Origin: Diphasiastrum complanatum
Taxonomy: Eukaryota > Streptophyta > Lycopodiopsida > Lycopodiales > Lycopodiaceae
Direction: 5' to 3'
DNA length: 64,000 nt
Assembly: GCA_029204225.1 (NCBI GenBank)
Contig: CM055092.1
Span: 24,977,147 to 25,041,146 of the forward strand
Shown: positions 39,415 to 50,409 of the stretch, piece by piece
Position numbering within the stretch: the first letter of the stretch is position 1
Layout: each line of letters opens with the position of its first letter
The notes under the pieces: model-generated
Seen by the model: only the letters and a program-made list of their open reading frames with translations
Told to the model about the DNA's origin: nothing
Database searches by the model: none
Made by a program: the position numbers and the translations under genes

Positions 39415-39737
39415 CAATATCTTGTAGATCGAGAATCGAAATGCCAGATGGAACAACGTCATACTCTAGACTCTAGATTGTGGACAATGGAAGCATTGCC
39501 CAGTGCCAAAGATCTTTAGTATCCACGTCTCTGTTTAGACCGGCTTGATACACCTTCCATTGGAAAACTAGAACGCTTGCTTACTCAATATCTTATAGAT
39601 CGAGAATCGAAATGCCAGATGGAAGAACGTCATACTCTAGACTCTAGATTGCGGACAATGGAAGCATTGCCCAGTGCCAAAGATCTTTAGTCTCCATGTC
39701 TCTGTTTAGACATTCCATTGGGAAACTAGAACGCTGA
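39415..39737. repeat. 171-bp tandem duplication
   Basis: Copies begin 'caatatctt-tagatcgagaa' at 39,415 and 39,586. They are nearly identical over 'atgccagatgga', 'cgtcatactctagactctag' and 'tggaagcattgcccagtgcc', with a small deletion in the second copy. It appears recent and non-coding. Confidence 0.9.
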
Positions 39738-39879
39738 AACAGAAGCTAGTTATGATATTTAAAGGAGGCAAGTATTGCAGGGATGCCTCATGCATCATGC
39801 AGCAGTGCACCTCGAAGGACATTGTCCACACGAGTCCTTCAAGTAAGGGCTGCAAGCTCAAAGCCCAGGCCTCAAAATT

Positions 39880-41996
39880 CAGACATAGATCACAACATCT
39901 TTCTCGAAGTCCTGAGTGACAGCAATAATATATGTCCAGACTGAGTGTTGAATATTAGAAGCCTTACCAATATAATTTGATAGGAAATGATGTGCTTTTG
40001 CTCCTTCTATGCTTGGCTTAGTTGGCATGTTCTCATTCTTTCCTGAAAGCTTTTCATCTTTTTGAATTTTGACATGTCCCTTATGGAGTCCTACTTTTAT
40101 AAAACATCTTCTAATTGAGACATCGCTTCCTTTGCTAATGATGCTGGCTTAGTATTCCAAGCAAAAACTATATGAAGATAAATGATCTTTTCTATTAATC
40201 TAACTTCTGCATGAAGAGTGCAAACATGCACATTTTTCAAGGGGATAGACAGCACAGGCTTCCAATTTGGATCTGCATATTCTCTAGTAATTCCTGTACT
40301 CCTAGTTACATCTTTTGCCATTTTCATGTAGTACAAACAAGGGTGTTTTGATGTAGCACCGTGAGAGACATTATACATACATTTCAATGTTTTCAAATCA
40401 CCTGCCAAGTGTCATTCAACATTGAAGTCTCCAACTCCTAGAACATTGAGAAGTCCTCCATCCATATGATTCTTGATGATCCTAGGATAAGATGTCATTG
40501 ATAATATATCATGATCCTCCTTCAGCACCTATTCAAAAAATTAATCAGACTTAGTTTACAATGAATTAATACTATTCAATGAATGTAATGTAATAATGAG
40601 GCTAGTTACCTGAAACGCTGCCAACTACCATATATCATTTTCTGATTGGACACTGAATCTGAAATCTTCTTGGTTCTCTGTTTGTGATAGATCACCATTC
40701 ATAAGAGTTATACTAACTCTCTCCATCTTCTGCCCTTTCACAATTTCTGACTCATCTAACTTAAGTACTATGATTATTTTTCCATTCATCTTTTCATATG
40801 TTATATCATAGAATGTAACGATGTATCTCAGCAAGTAATTTAGAACAACAAATAAGTTGTTTGATGAATTATAGAATATTGATTTTCTATCAGTTTCATA
40901 CACCTCCTCAATATGAAATGGATTTCCAATGATCTTATGCATACCTATGTTTAATGTATCCCTCTCTTTCTTCAAGTGATATGTCCTAGGGATTGGGACT
41001 TTTCTAATTTGAACTTGCTTAAAAGCTTCTCTAATTAGTTTAAATATTGTTGCATATGCTTCCTTGCTAATACCTGCAAAATCACAAGCACCCTGAACTC
41101 TAGTCTTATCTAAAAAATTTTGAATGTCCACCATCAAAGACTCTGCTATTTTACACTTTACATTTGAAATCATATTGTTCATCATGATATGCTCAGTGGA
41201 TTTGAAAGTCAATATTGTGCCCAATGACATTCCTAGTGAAGCATTGTCTTTAATATTCCGAGGGGCTACTAATGCAGATCTGCAAAAAAAATAGATGGTT
41301 AACAGAATATCACCATAGCTGAAATTAAATCCAAATGTCATTGAAAAACTTACAAAAATCAGAATATGCTTACTTGAATACACGGATCCTTCTATTTTGA
41401 TAGCCTCCTTTTGAAAGCGTTTGAATATCTTTGCAACTTTGTCGCTTTCGCTTCTGACTTTCAGCCTTTTCTTTGCCAAATCCACATCCTTCAATAATTG
41501 TAAGTTTTTAATATGAATAGAATGTAAGACTGATTGCATTTTCTCTAGTTTTAATTTGATATTGATTGTTATCTGCTGTAATGATTCGTTATTTTTTTTA
41601 AGTTGTTCATTTTCTTCTAACATCTTTTGGAAATGACAATCTCTATTCTAACAAGAAGAGGATATCCAAATTAACTCACCTTCTAAAAGGTGAACTTTAT
41701 TCATATAAAGTTGTTTTCCATGGTTTTGCAATCTTTCACAATATTCTAGTAATGCACTATGCCCGTTGCATATCCATGTAACTAAATGAGTTATTGAAGA
41801 GAATGTGGGATGTGTCAAAGTGTTTGGATCTTGTGGATATAATGTTCCATCTATCCACAAATCCAAGTTTTTTTTCCCTTTTGCCTTGTAACGAGAACGA
41901 TCCTCAGCAGATATTTGAATTCATTTGCCTCCTCTTCTCTGCAAAGGTGCCAAATCAATAGGGATATCCACATGTAGATGATACAATGCCATCATC
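39880..41996 (-). pseudogene. Spliced transposase-like gene, broken
   Basis: One minus-strand frame can be followed from about 41,996 (MMALYHLHVDIPIDLAP) through 41,866-41,648 (WIDGTLYPQD, THPTFSSITHLVTWI) into 41,623-40,625. It includes a coiled-coil-like EENEQLKKNNESLQQ, then SALVAPRNIKDN, then KLDESEIVKGQKMERVS. A TAG interrupts just after SENDIW. An 81-bp GT-AG intron (40,609-40,529) then keeps phase into VLKEDHDILS. The next block, 40,408-40,097, has AGDLKTLKCMYN, then THPC-like SKHPCLYYMK, then VLSIPLKNVHVCTLHAEVR. A further coding-like block (GLHKGHVKIQKDEKLSG, then AKAHHFLSNYIG) runs to about 39,890. The D-L-K...HPC...LPIP...LH order resembles transposase-like genes of unplaced DNA transposons. 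Four or more in-frame stops mark a pseudogene. A possible further intron lies near 41,280-41,373, but its ends do not keep phase. Confidence 0.55.
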
Positions 41997-42115
41997 AAAA
42001 AAACAATAGAGTAATCAGTTGCATCAAAGTACTATGACCAGATTATATGAAGCAAAACAAAATACTCATCTTTGATTATATTATATACTATGTACGATTA
42101 ATCCGATCTCCATGT

Positions 42116-43018
42116 TGTTGGGAGAGAGAGAGGAGAATAAATGACGAACATGAACAAGAAACGAACTCGAACGAGAAACGAACTCGAACAGAAAATGTTT
42201 GTGTGCAGCGGAATGAATTATTTGACTCTCTCCCTAAGCATGGCTATGCCTAACAGAATGAGCAAAACTTTAGTGATAGAAATATTGACATAGATCTGAA
42301 CGCAGAGCAAATGAACTATATCAGATTAAGTATATCAAGTATACACATCAATAATGTGGTAGAGCACAAGACAGTAGCGGACGAAACCGCGTGCCCTACA
42401 AAACTTATTTATGTCTGTAATGAGGAATGAAAAACCCCTTCACTTAGTCTCTTCTTCTACTTCATCAAGACTATCAAATACGTAGATGGTATCCAATATG
42501 TTATATGTAGTCTCGAGATCTATACACATGGAGCAGGTGTTAGCCATGTGATGTGAGAACGGTTTGCTGAAAAGAGGAAATCTATGGAAAACACACACAG
42601 ACCTATTATTAGTGTAGAATACAAAGAAATAGTTTGTGTTTAGTGATATCTAGTGAGTTTTTGGAAATTTCTACACTGAATATTGCCATGTATTTTTTGA
42701 AACTTTGCAAGAAAATATTTGAAATTCTTAGATGATAATACTTTCTGGTTTTTCTTAGCTGTTGTTTTGGAGATGTAGATTGGGCAAGCAATATTGATGA
42801 TAGGCGATCTACCACTAGTCATACTTTTAGTTTTGGTACAACTACAGTTTCATGAAGTACAGTAGCTCTATCTTTGACAAAAGCTAAGTATCATGTTCTC
42901 AAGTATATCTTGTGATAATCAAACCTGCATTCACCTTGTCAAAAGTGTATTTTTACATGGGAGTCTTGAGATCTTTTCAACATTCAAGTTTTGGAGAGTA
43001 GGAGGAGTAAATCCAACA
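42116..43018 (-). repeat. 3' LTR of copia family III element C
   Basis: The LTR is 903 bp, running in minus orientation from TGTTGGATTT (at 43,018) to CTCCCAACA (at 42,116). A polypurine tract flanks its right edge. Compared with the 5' copy it lacks a 234-bp block, at the junction 'gatagaaat|attgacatag' near 42,285. It lies just upstream of the transposase-like pseudogene. Confidence 0.85.
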
Positions 43019-43029
43019 CCCCCCCCCCC
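43019..43029 (-). other. Polypurine tract of element C
   Basis: An uninterrupted run of C on the plus strand, preceded by 'ttaa', reads as a G-run on the element's strand directly before its 3' LTR. Confidence 0.8.
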
Positions 43030-45201
43030 TTAATCTGGATCCGTAAATGCCTTGATCTTCAAATTGAGCAGTGCACAAAATCTGTTGTGTGCACTAACAC
43101 TGAGTGCTTTTGTGAAAATGTCTGCAACCATGTCCTGCATTCTGCAGTACGTTAAGCTCACCTCTCTGTCGAGAACCTTGCCCATGATGTAGTGATATCT
43201 TATCTCAATGTGCTTACTCCTAGAATGAAATCTAGGACTGGCCGATAAGGCAATAATACTTTGATTATCACAAAACAAAATTGTAGGGCTGTACTGATAC
43301 AGATTGATATCTGACAGCAAATTTCTCAACCAAAACACTTTCTTAATAGATTGAGAAGCTGCAATATATTCTGCTTCAGTAGAAGAAAGTGTGATAGAGG
43401 TTTTCTTACGACTATTCCATGAAATAGGATGCCATTGAAGAAAAATGTAAATCCAGATGTGGACTTACGATGGTCTGCATCTCCTCCCTAGATTGCATCA
43501 GAATAACCACTGAGCTGATGAAGATTGTCATTGTTGACATCTCCTTAGCAGATGCACTAGTCCATGGTGGCTCAAATATATCTCATGACTCAAATAAGGG
43601 CCTTCCAATGGGTAATTCCAGGATTAGCCATGTATTGGCTGAGTGAGCTAACAACAAAACGGATATTTGGTCTTGTACAGACCATTGTGTACATGAGAGA
43701 TCCAAGTATCGATCGATACGGATATTCTCTCATCTGCTCCTCTTCTGGCCTGGTCTGGGGACATTGCTCCTTCGACAAATGCAGGCCTAGATCCATTGGT
43801 GAGTGAGCTAATTTACAATTCATCAAATTGTATATGTTAAGAACATTGTGAAAATACCTTTGTTGAGTGATGTAAATCAATCGATTTGCTCTGTCTCTAT
43901 GGATTTGAATCCCAAGACAGAAGTGAGCTTCGTCCAGATCAATCATGTCGCATTCTGAGAACAACATCTGTTTCAAATCCTTGATCATATTGGTATTGTT
44001 GCTGAAGAGCAACGTATCATCAACATACAAGGTGATGATAATGAAGGATTGATGCACTAACTTTGAATAAACGTTGCAATCAGCAGTGCTTGGTTTAAAT
44101 CCTTGTTCAATGATAAATGTGTTGATCCTCTGAAACCAAGCTTTGGTAGACTGTTTCAAGCCGTACAATGCTTTGTGGAGTTTATATACATGATTCTTCA
44201 TACCTTCAAGAACGTATCCTTCGGACTAAATCATGTAGATATCTTCTTGTATTACTCCATTCAGATAGGCTGTTTGTACATCAAGTTGATGTATTTCGAG
44301 GTCGGCAGTTGCAGCATAAGACAAGAGCATTCGGATCAACGAATGTTTGACGACTGGACTAAAAGTCTCACTGTAGTAGATATTTGGGATCTGGGTGAAT
44401 CCTCGTGCTACCAGTCTTGCCTTCCTTTGATCAATTGCTCCGTTGGCATTATATTTGATCTTGACTCTCTGTCCATAGCTTCTCTCCAAAGATCAGGGTC
44501 TGGTTGGCTCTTCGACTATCGTCAGGTCCTGTATTAAAAGATAGATAGACTCAGGAGTATACCTTGTGGGCCGTGTGTGCACTCGGCTTGATCTTCTGGG
44601 AGGATTGGACTGATGAACCGCTCTTGGGACTTGTTGCTGGGTAGCAGCAACTTCTTCATTTGATTCGCTGTCTCGAATTGGGTTGACGATAGTCATGCTT
44701 GAGCCAAAAGGTCTTTAGACCTTGGAAGCCCAATTTCTTCGTTTTTTCCTTTAGGATCTGTGCGTAGACAATGCAGCCAAACACTCTTAGGTTCTACAAA
44801 GAAGGCTTGGAGCCTGTCCACACCTCGTGGGGTGTCTTGTCTGAGAGAGCCTTGGTCAAACAATTGTTATGGATGTAAGCTGCAGTGGAGACAACTTCAG
44901 CCCAGAACCTCTTGGGCAATGATGCATGCGCTAGCATACACTTAGCAAATTCGACCAGAGTTCGGTTCTTCTTCTCGGCTAAGCCATTAGACAGAGGACT
45001 GTAAGGAGTGATGAATTGCTGCTCAATGCATTGGCTTTGGCAGTACTCCTTGAGCTTGACAGATCTATATTTTCCATTGTTGTCTGACCTTAGGACCTTG
45101 ATCGTCCTTCTAGTCTCCTTTTTTGCACACTCCCTACTGATTTTTTCTTTATGAAATACACCATTGTTTTTCTTGAAAATTGATCAATAAAGGTTATAAA
45201 A
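43030..45201 (-). pseudogene. Copia family III element C, 3' half: integrase, RT, RNase H
   Basis: Reading leftwards: integrase second half (about 45,195-44,720, with SNGLAEKKNRTL and VFGCIVYAQI), a linker (44,696-44,493, SSRVHTRPTRY), RT start (44,489-44,226, NGAIDQRKARLVARGFTQI, then LEIHQLDVQTAYLNG), and RT core (44,201-43,590, LHKALYGLKQSTKAWFQ, then LYVDDTLLFSNN with an intact catalytic box). RNase H follows (43,338-43,030, ILFCDNQSIIALSASPRF, then RSKHIEIRYHYI, then VADIFTKAL). Frameshifts and stops separate the pieces. The right edge at 45,201 is the insertion point of an intact copia element, and the gene resumes at 51,063. Confidence 0.93.
45197..45201. other. Target-site duplication, left (TAAAA)
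   Basis: TAAAA lies immediately left of the 3' LTR of the intact copia, and the same five bases occur immediately right of the 5' LTR at 51,063-51,067. They originate from integrase codons of element C. Confidence 0.93.
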
Positions 45202-45854
45202 TGTGAAAAACTCAGATCCAAAAGATGCTAAAGTTTCATAAAGATCTTGGCCATGGAAGTTATGCACATCTAGATTGAAAAAATGATAGAAATTGTGATG
45301 TTAAGCATACTAAACATCAACTAAACATCAAAATCTGATCATAAGCTTTCACAAACAGAAACTTGCTGTCCCTGTCCGTACTTCAGAGCCTACAACCTGC
45401 ATTTCACACGTGTGAAGCCATAGCAACAAAGAAATCACAATTCTAGTGGCTAGAATGCAAGATATGAACAAAAAAGTGAGAGAGAAGAAGATGGATCTTC
45501 AAAGAGCATAACATTCATTCAATAGAATGAAAATGAGATGTGTACATACTCGTGGAGATGGCTATTTATAGCAGCCATAGTGCCTCTTGGCCACTTGTCT
45601 TATGATAGGCTAAAATTGGGGTCCAATAGGATTCACCCATATACCTAGAAATTTGGTCAAATAGGAATGCACCAAATTATGAGCCAATAGAAGAGCTCCA
45701 CACTCGACCTCCTCTAATTAATGTGACCTCAAAAGTAGTGTACACATACTTTGGGCCTCTACATACATGTATGAACCTATCTCTAACTTTTATTTGGCCA
45801 TAGGCCTACAAAATCTCAAGTTAGGAAAATACTACTAGTTGACAATTTTTCACA
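45202..45854 (-). repeat. 3' LTR of intact copia copy 1
   Basis: The LTR runs 653 bp between TGTGAAAAA and TTTTTCACA, a 9-bp terminal inverted repeat. It appears identical to 50,410-51,062. The coding frame ends inside it, with its stop codon at 45,850-45,852. Confidence 0.96.
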
Positions 45855-48800
45855 CTCCCTCTTCAACTAGTTTTAGCATAGATTTAGAAAGTACACCAAG
45901 ACTTGTTCTATGCTTGAAAAATAAGTCCTTTCCCAATGCTTTGGTAAAGATATCAGCCACACATTCCTTTGATGGGACATGTTCAAGCTTGATCTCTTTT
46001 GCCAACACTTGTTCTCTCACAAAATGGTAAGCCACCTCGATATGTTTGCTCCTTGCATGGAAAACCGGATTGCTTGCTAGACTTTGGGCTGAAAGGTTGT
46101 CACAAAAGATGATTGGACTCTCTGAAAAATCCAGCAAATGAAGCTCCATAATCATCCTCTTGATCCACACCATCTCCTTTGTGCATGATGTCAAAGCTTT
46201 GTACTCGGCCTCACTAGAAGAAAGTGATATAGTTGCTTGTTTCTTCGACATCCATGAGATAGCTCCATCACCTATGAAAATAGCATGTGCATTTATGGAT
46301 TTTCTATCCATAAGGTCTCCTGCAAAATCTGAATCTGAAAAACCAAATAAGTTAGGTGATGAGCCTCTATAAACAATGCCAAAATCTTTTGTTCCCGAGA
46401 TGTATCTCAAGATCCTCTTTCCTAGTTTCCAATGTTCTATGCTAGGATCTTGCATGAATTGGCTTAATCTACCAACACAATAAGATAAATCAGGTCTTGT
46501 GATGGTTAGATATATAAGAGAACCTATTAGCTTCCTATAGAGAGTAATGTCCTCGAAGGATCTTTCATTACCTCTTATAGTTAGCTTTACATGTGATTCC
46601 ATAGGTGTATCAATAGGATTTGCATCTACCATATGAAATCTATTGAGAATAGAAATAGCATACTTCTCTTGTGAAATAAAAGTGATTTGAGAAGTTCTAA
46701 TTACTTCTATTCCTAAGATATAGCTCAAAAGACCAAGATCATGCACTTCAAATTCCTTTTTTAGTGCTTTCTTGATATCTTCTATATCTTCCTTGTTCCC
46801 TCCACTTAAAATAATGTCATCCACATAAATTAGAAGGATTGTAACATCATTAGCACTAATTCTAAAGTAAAGTGAATGATCATACTCACTCATAGTGAAG
46901 TTTTGAGAAAGTAGAAAAGAGTTAAGCCTAGCATACCAACTCCTTGGTGCTTGCTTAAGACCATACAAACTTTTTTGTAGAAAACACACATGATTAGGCT
47001 TGCTATGAGAAACATAGCTCTCGGGTTGCTCCATGTAGACTTCCTCTTCAAGATCACCATTCAAGAAAGCATTAGAAATGTCTAATTGCCAAAGATCCCA
47101 TCCATAAAGAGTTGCAAGGGAAATGATTACTCTTATGCTCACCATCTTTGCCACGGGTGCAAAGGTTTCCTCATAGTCAATGCCATGCTCTTGAGCATAA
47201 CCTTTAGCCACCAACCTTGCCTTCAACTTGTTGATAGATCCATCTTGATTTGTCTTTACCTTGAAGATCCATTTGCATCCAATTGCACTTTTGCCCTTTG
47301 GAAGCTCCACCAATCTCCATGTGTTGTTCTTCATAAGTGCTTCAAACTCAAGATCCATTGCTTGGATCCATTCCTCTTTTTGCCTTGCTTCATCTACACA
47401 TGAAGGTACATCAAAAGAAGTTAGGAAAGCATAGTTGGATCCATCCACCACTTGCTTACCTTTGCCATCATAAGTGAGCCTTGAGGGTTTCACTTTATGC
47501 CTTGGAGTTCTCCTTGGAATTTGACTTGAAGAGGCTTCTTCAACATCCACATCCAATGTGTCATCAACTCCATTGTCATCAAGCACATTAGTTGCAACAA
47601 CACCATCATCACTTGAAACAACTTTTGGAATGTTACTTTCATCAAAAATGACATCCCTACTTGTGAACACTTTCTTGATTGAAGGAACATAAATCCTATA
47701 TGCTTTGCTTACTTCACTATAACCAACAAAAATGCCCTTTCTTGAAGATGGATCCTCCTTAGTTCTATCATCAAGAGTAATGTTGAAGTAGCAAATGCAT
47801 CCAAAAGTTCTTAGAAACTTGACATTAGGCTTCGTACCAAACAAAGCTTCAAAAGGGGTTTTTCCTTCCAATACAACACTTGGCCATCTATTGCAAAGGA
47901 AATTTGCACACAACAAAGCATCACTCCAAAAAGGTTTAGGAAGATTAGCATTCAATCTCATTGCCTTTGCACTCTCACACAAGGTTCTATTCTTCCTCTC
48001 GGCCACTCCATTTTGTTGTGGTGTTCTTGGACATGTGTACTCCCTCTTGATCCCATGCTCATCACAAAAGGCTTTGAATTTGTTAGAAATGTATTCACCA
48101 CCATTGTCGCTCCTCAAGCATTTGATTTTGGTTGTAAATTGAGTCTCAATAGCAACTTTGAACTTGACAAACACATCAAACACCTCATCCTTGCTCTTTA
48201 GTAGATAAACCCAACAAAATCTACTAAAATCATCAATGAAAGTTACATACATCTTAGCACCTCCATTGCTAATTGTAGTAACACCATGAATATCCGAATG
48301 CAAGAGAGAAAAAGGCATCTTAGATCTAGATATAGATCTAGTATATGGCAATCTATGTGATTTAGACAAAGCACATTCTTCACAAACATGATTCAAGCAA
48401 GTAAGAGACTTGGGAAGTCCCCTTACTACCTCCTTTTTGGCTATTTCCTCCAAGGCCTTGTAGTTGAGATGTCCCATCCTTTTATGCCATACCTCTTGAA
48501 TTGACATTTGTTCATTTGCCATGCATCCAACTTGGTTAGCAACAACACATGCATCAAGCTTGAACAATTTCCCTTGCCTTTTCCCTTTTGCAATGATACT
48601 ACACCCCTTTTTGATCAAGCAAGCATCACCATCAAACTCAACTTTGAATCCTTTGTCAAGCATTTGGCTTACACTAAGTAAGTTCTTGGTAATGGATGGA
48701 ATGAGCAAAACATCTTTCAATTCTATATTCCTATTTGTAGAAAGTGAAATAGGAATTGTGCCAATCCCCTTGATTGCACACTCACCATCATTTGCGGTAT

Positions 48801-49800
48801 AGATTACCTTCCTATCACCATCAAATGCCATTAAAGATGAAAAATACTCTTTATGATATGTCATATGAGAAGTGGCTCCACTATCAATCCACCAAGGATC
48901 AATGTCTCCATGATTAGCCAACAAGCAAGATGACATAACAAAAGCATCATTTGAAAGAAGCTCATCCCCACCCTCATCAATAGTTAGATTGGTTTGCTTT
49001 TCCCCTTGATCCCTCTTTTTCTTAAAACAATCACTAGCAAAATGCCCTTTGACTCCACAATAGAAACATTTTAGCTTAGATCTATCCTTCTTTTTGCCAA
49101 AAGTAGAGTGCTCACCTTGGTCTTGCCCTTTAGACCAATTGCTTTTACCTTTGCCCTTGAACTTGCCTTTAGAGAACATTGCCTCCTCTTCTCCTCCTTG
49201 AGATGTAGAAGATGCTCCCACTCTTGTTTGCAACCTGAATTCTTCAGCCAACAAGACCTCTTGCAAGTCTCCAACACTTGGTAAACATTTTTGGATAGCA
49301 TAACTTTGAACAAGATTAGCATGATCATCCAACAAGCCATTGAGAATCACTTGAACAAGCTCCTCATTATTTATGCCATCATTAATGCATGCTAACTCAT
49401 CATTCAATGCTTTAACTCTCAAAACAAAAGCATGTCCATTCTCACTCTTCTTTTGCATACAAGAAAAGATTTGCCTTCTTAAAGTCAACACTCTAGAAGT
49501 AGACTTGGATTCATAAACCTTCTTCAAGGCTTCCCAAGCTTCACTAGATGATGTGCACTTACCAACCTCTTTGATAAGCTCATTTGTCACATTCATCTTG
49601 ATCATGTGAAGGGCTTTCTTTGCCCTCTTGTCATACCTCAATTGTTCTTGAGGTGCCAAAGGTCTCTCCTCCACACCTACAACAATATCCATCAACTCAT
49701 TCATCTCAAGCAAAGACTCCATCCTTACTTTCCAAGTAGAATAGTTGAGGGAGGTAAGCCTATCATTGCTTTCCAACATGTAGCCTCCATTTGTAGCCAT
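45850..49800 (-). CDS. Copia Gag-Pol polyprotein, 1316 aa, intact
   Basis: A single uninterrupted frame encodes capsid, protease, integrase, reverse transcriptase and RNase H. Gag covers about residues 1-240, with a CCHC zinc knuckle at C245, C248, H253 and C258 (CFYCGVKGHFASDC). The protease site is D306-S-G-A-T. Integrase has H439 and H443 plus C473 and C476 as zinc ligands, and the catalytic triad D503, D565, E601 with the expected 35 residues between the last two. RT has D907 (QLDISNAFLNG) and Y992-V-D-D995. RNase H has D1156, E1197 (SSSEAEY) and D1234 (FCDN). The order protease-integrase-RT defines Ty1/copia. MATNGGYMLESND is a normal Gag start, about 610 bp after the LTR. There is no separate gag stop, so Gag excess, if any, must come from another mechanism. 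All key residues are present, so it is plausibly functional. Confidence 0.97.
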   Translation of the reverse strand: MATNGGYMLESNDRLTSLNYSTWKVRMESLLEMNELMDIVVGVEERPLAPQEQLRYDKRAKKALHMIKMNVTNELIKEVGKCTSSSEAWEALKKVYESKSTSRVLTLRRQIFSCMQKKSENGHAFVLRVKALNDELACINDGINNEELVQVILNGLLDDHANLVQSYAIQKCLPSVGDLQEVLLAEEFRLQTRVGASSTSQGGEEEAMFSKGKFKGKGKSNWSKGQDQGEHSTFGKKKDRSKLKCFYCGVKGHFASDCFKKKRDQGEKQTNLTIDEGGDELLSNDAFVMSSCLLANHGDIDPWWIDSGATSHMTYHKEYFSSLMAFDGDRKVIYTANDGECAIKGIGTIPISLSTNRNIELKDVLLIPSITKNLLSVSQMLDKGFKVEFDGDACLIKKGCSIIAKGKRQGKLFKLDACVVANQVGCMANEQMSIQEVWHKRMGHLNYKALEEIAKKEVVRGLPKSLTCLNHVCEECALSKSHRLPYTRSISRSKMPFSLLHSDIHGVTTISNGGAKMYVTFIDDFSRFCWVYLLKSKDEVFDVFVKFKVAIETQFTTKIKCLRSDNGGEYISNKFKAFCDEHGIKREYTCPRTPQQNGVAERKNRTLCESAKAMRLNANLPKPFWSDALLCANFLCNRWPSVVLEGKTPFEALFGTKPNVKFLRTFGCICYFNITLDDRTKEDPSSRKGIFVGYSEVSKAYRIYVPSIKKVFTSRDVIFDESNIPKVVSSDDGVVATNVLDDNGVDDTLDVDVEEASSSQIPRRTPRHKVKPSRLTYDGKGKQVVDGSNYAFLTSFDVPSCVDEARQKEEWIQAMDLEFEALMKNNTWRLVELPKGKSAIGCKWIFKVKTNQDGSINKLKARLVAKGYAQEHGIDYEETFAPVAKMVSIRVIISLATLYGWDLWQLDISNAFLNGDLEEEVYMEQPESYVSHSKPNHVCFLQKSLYGLKQAPRSWYARLNSFLLSQNFTMSEYDHSLYFRISANDVTILLIYVDDIILSGGNKEDIEDIKKALKKEFEVHDLGLLSYILGIEVIRTSQITFISQEKYAISILNRFHMVDANPIDTPMESHVKLTIRGNERSFEDITLYRKLIGSLIYLTITRPDLSYCVGRLSQFMQDPSIEHWKLGKRILRYISGTKDFGIVYRGSSPNLFGFSDSDFAGDLMDRKSINAHAIFIGDGAISWMSKKQATISLSSSEAEYKALTSCTKEMVWIKRMIMELHLLDFSESPIIFCDNLSAQSLASNPVFHARSKHIEVAYHFVREQVLAKEIKLEHVPSKECVADIFTKALGKDLFFKHRTSLGVLSKSMLKLVEEGV
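45855..45864 (-). other. Polypurine tract of copy 1
   Basis: GAAGAGGGAG on the minus strand sits directly before the 3' LTR. The same bases encode the last residues of the polyprotein (Glu-Glu-Gly and part of Val). Confidence 0.9.
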
Positions 49801-50397
49801 GTTGCAATGATTGATCTCTGATCTTTGACCTGTTCCAATGCACTAAGCACTCTCTTGAATCAACAAATGAAACACAAGAAGAAATCACAAAGATTTGGAA
49901 CCTAAAACCTTACTTTTTCTCTCTTTTCCTCACTTTTTTCTCAATTTTAGCCACTAGTTTTATGATTTCTTGATCAAACCAAGACCAAACCTCAATATAC
50001 TTGCTTTTCCCTCACTCCTAAGATTGAAATACACTCTTGAATCATTCAGCAAACTGAAAATCAGAGGGTTACATCAATTTTGAAGTTTTTGACATGAAGA
50101 AGCAAGAAATTGAATCAAAAAACTATATGCTAGAATGGAAAACTAATAGGATCTTGTTGGATCTTGCATCTCCCTCTTTCCAAAACAATTTTTGTCTCCT
50201 TATTCTGATAAGTATAGAGGGAATTCACCCTACTTCAATTGAAATGCATACAAATGATGTTTTGATCACAAAGATCCAATTTCTACACATAAATCAACAA
50301 GATTTTTAGCTAGAAACTTGATTGGAATGCTACAAAAGCAAACTCGCCCACAAATCTCTTCTAAATCTGGCAAAACCTGCACATTTGGCCGCCTAAT
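49801..50397 (-). other. Leader (5' untranslated region) of copy 1
   Basis: About 0.6 kb between primer site and Gag start. No conserved frame was found. It would hold the packaging signal, but none is recognisable by eye. Nearly the same sequence follows the Gag start of copy 2 at 63,596-64,000. Confidence 0.8.
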
Positions 50398-50409
50398 GCT
50401 CTGATACCA
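50398..50409 (-). other. Primer-binding site of copy 1
   Basis: TGGTATCAGAGC on the minus strand directly abuts the 5' LTR end. It is complementary to the 3' end of plant initiator Met-tRNA, the usual copia primer. Confidence 0.95.

Noticed and set aside
41280-41373. Second intron in the transposase-like gene
   Set aside because: GTAAGC and a T-rich CAG end are present, but splicing would break the frame by one base, so it is noted only as possible.
45839-49821. Plus-strand frames inside the intact copia elements (also 59,634-63,616)
   Set aside because: Antisense shadows of the gag-pol frame; they repeat identically in both copies and show no domain.
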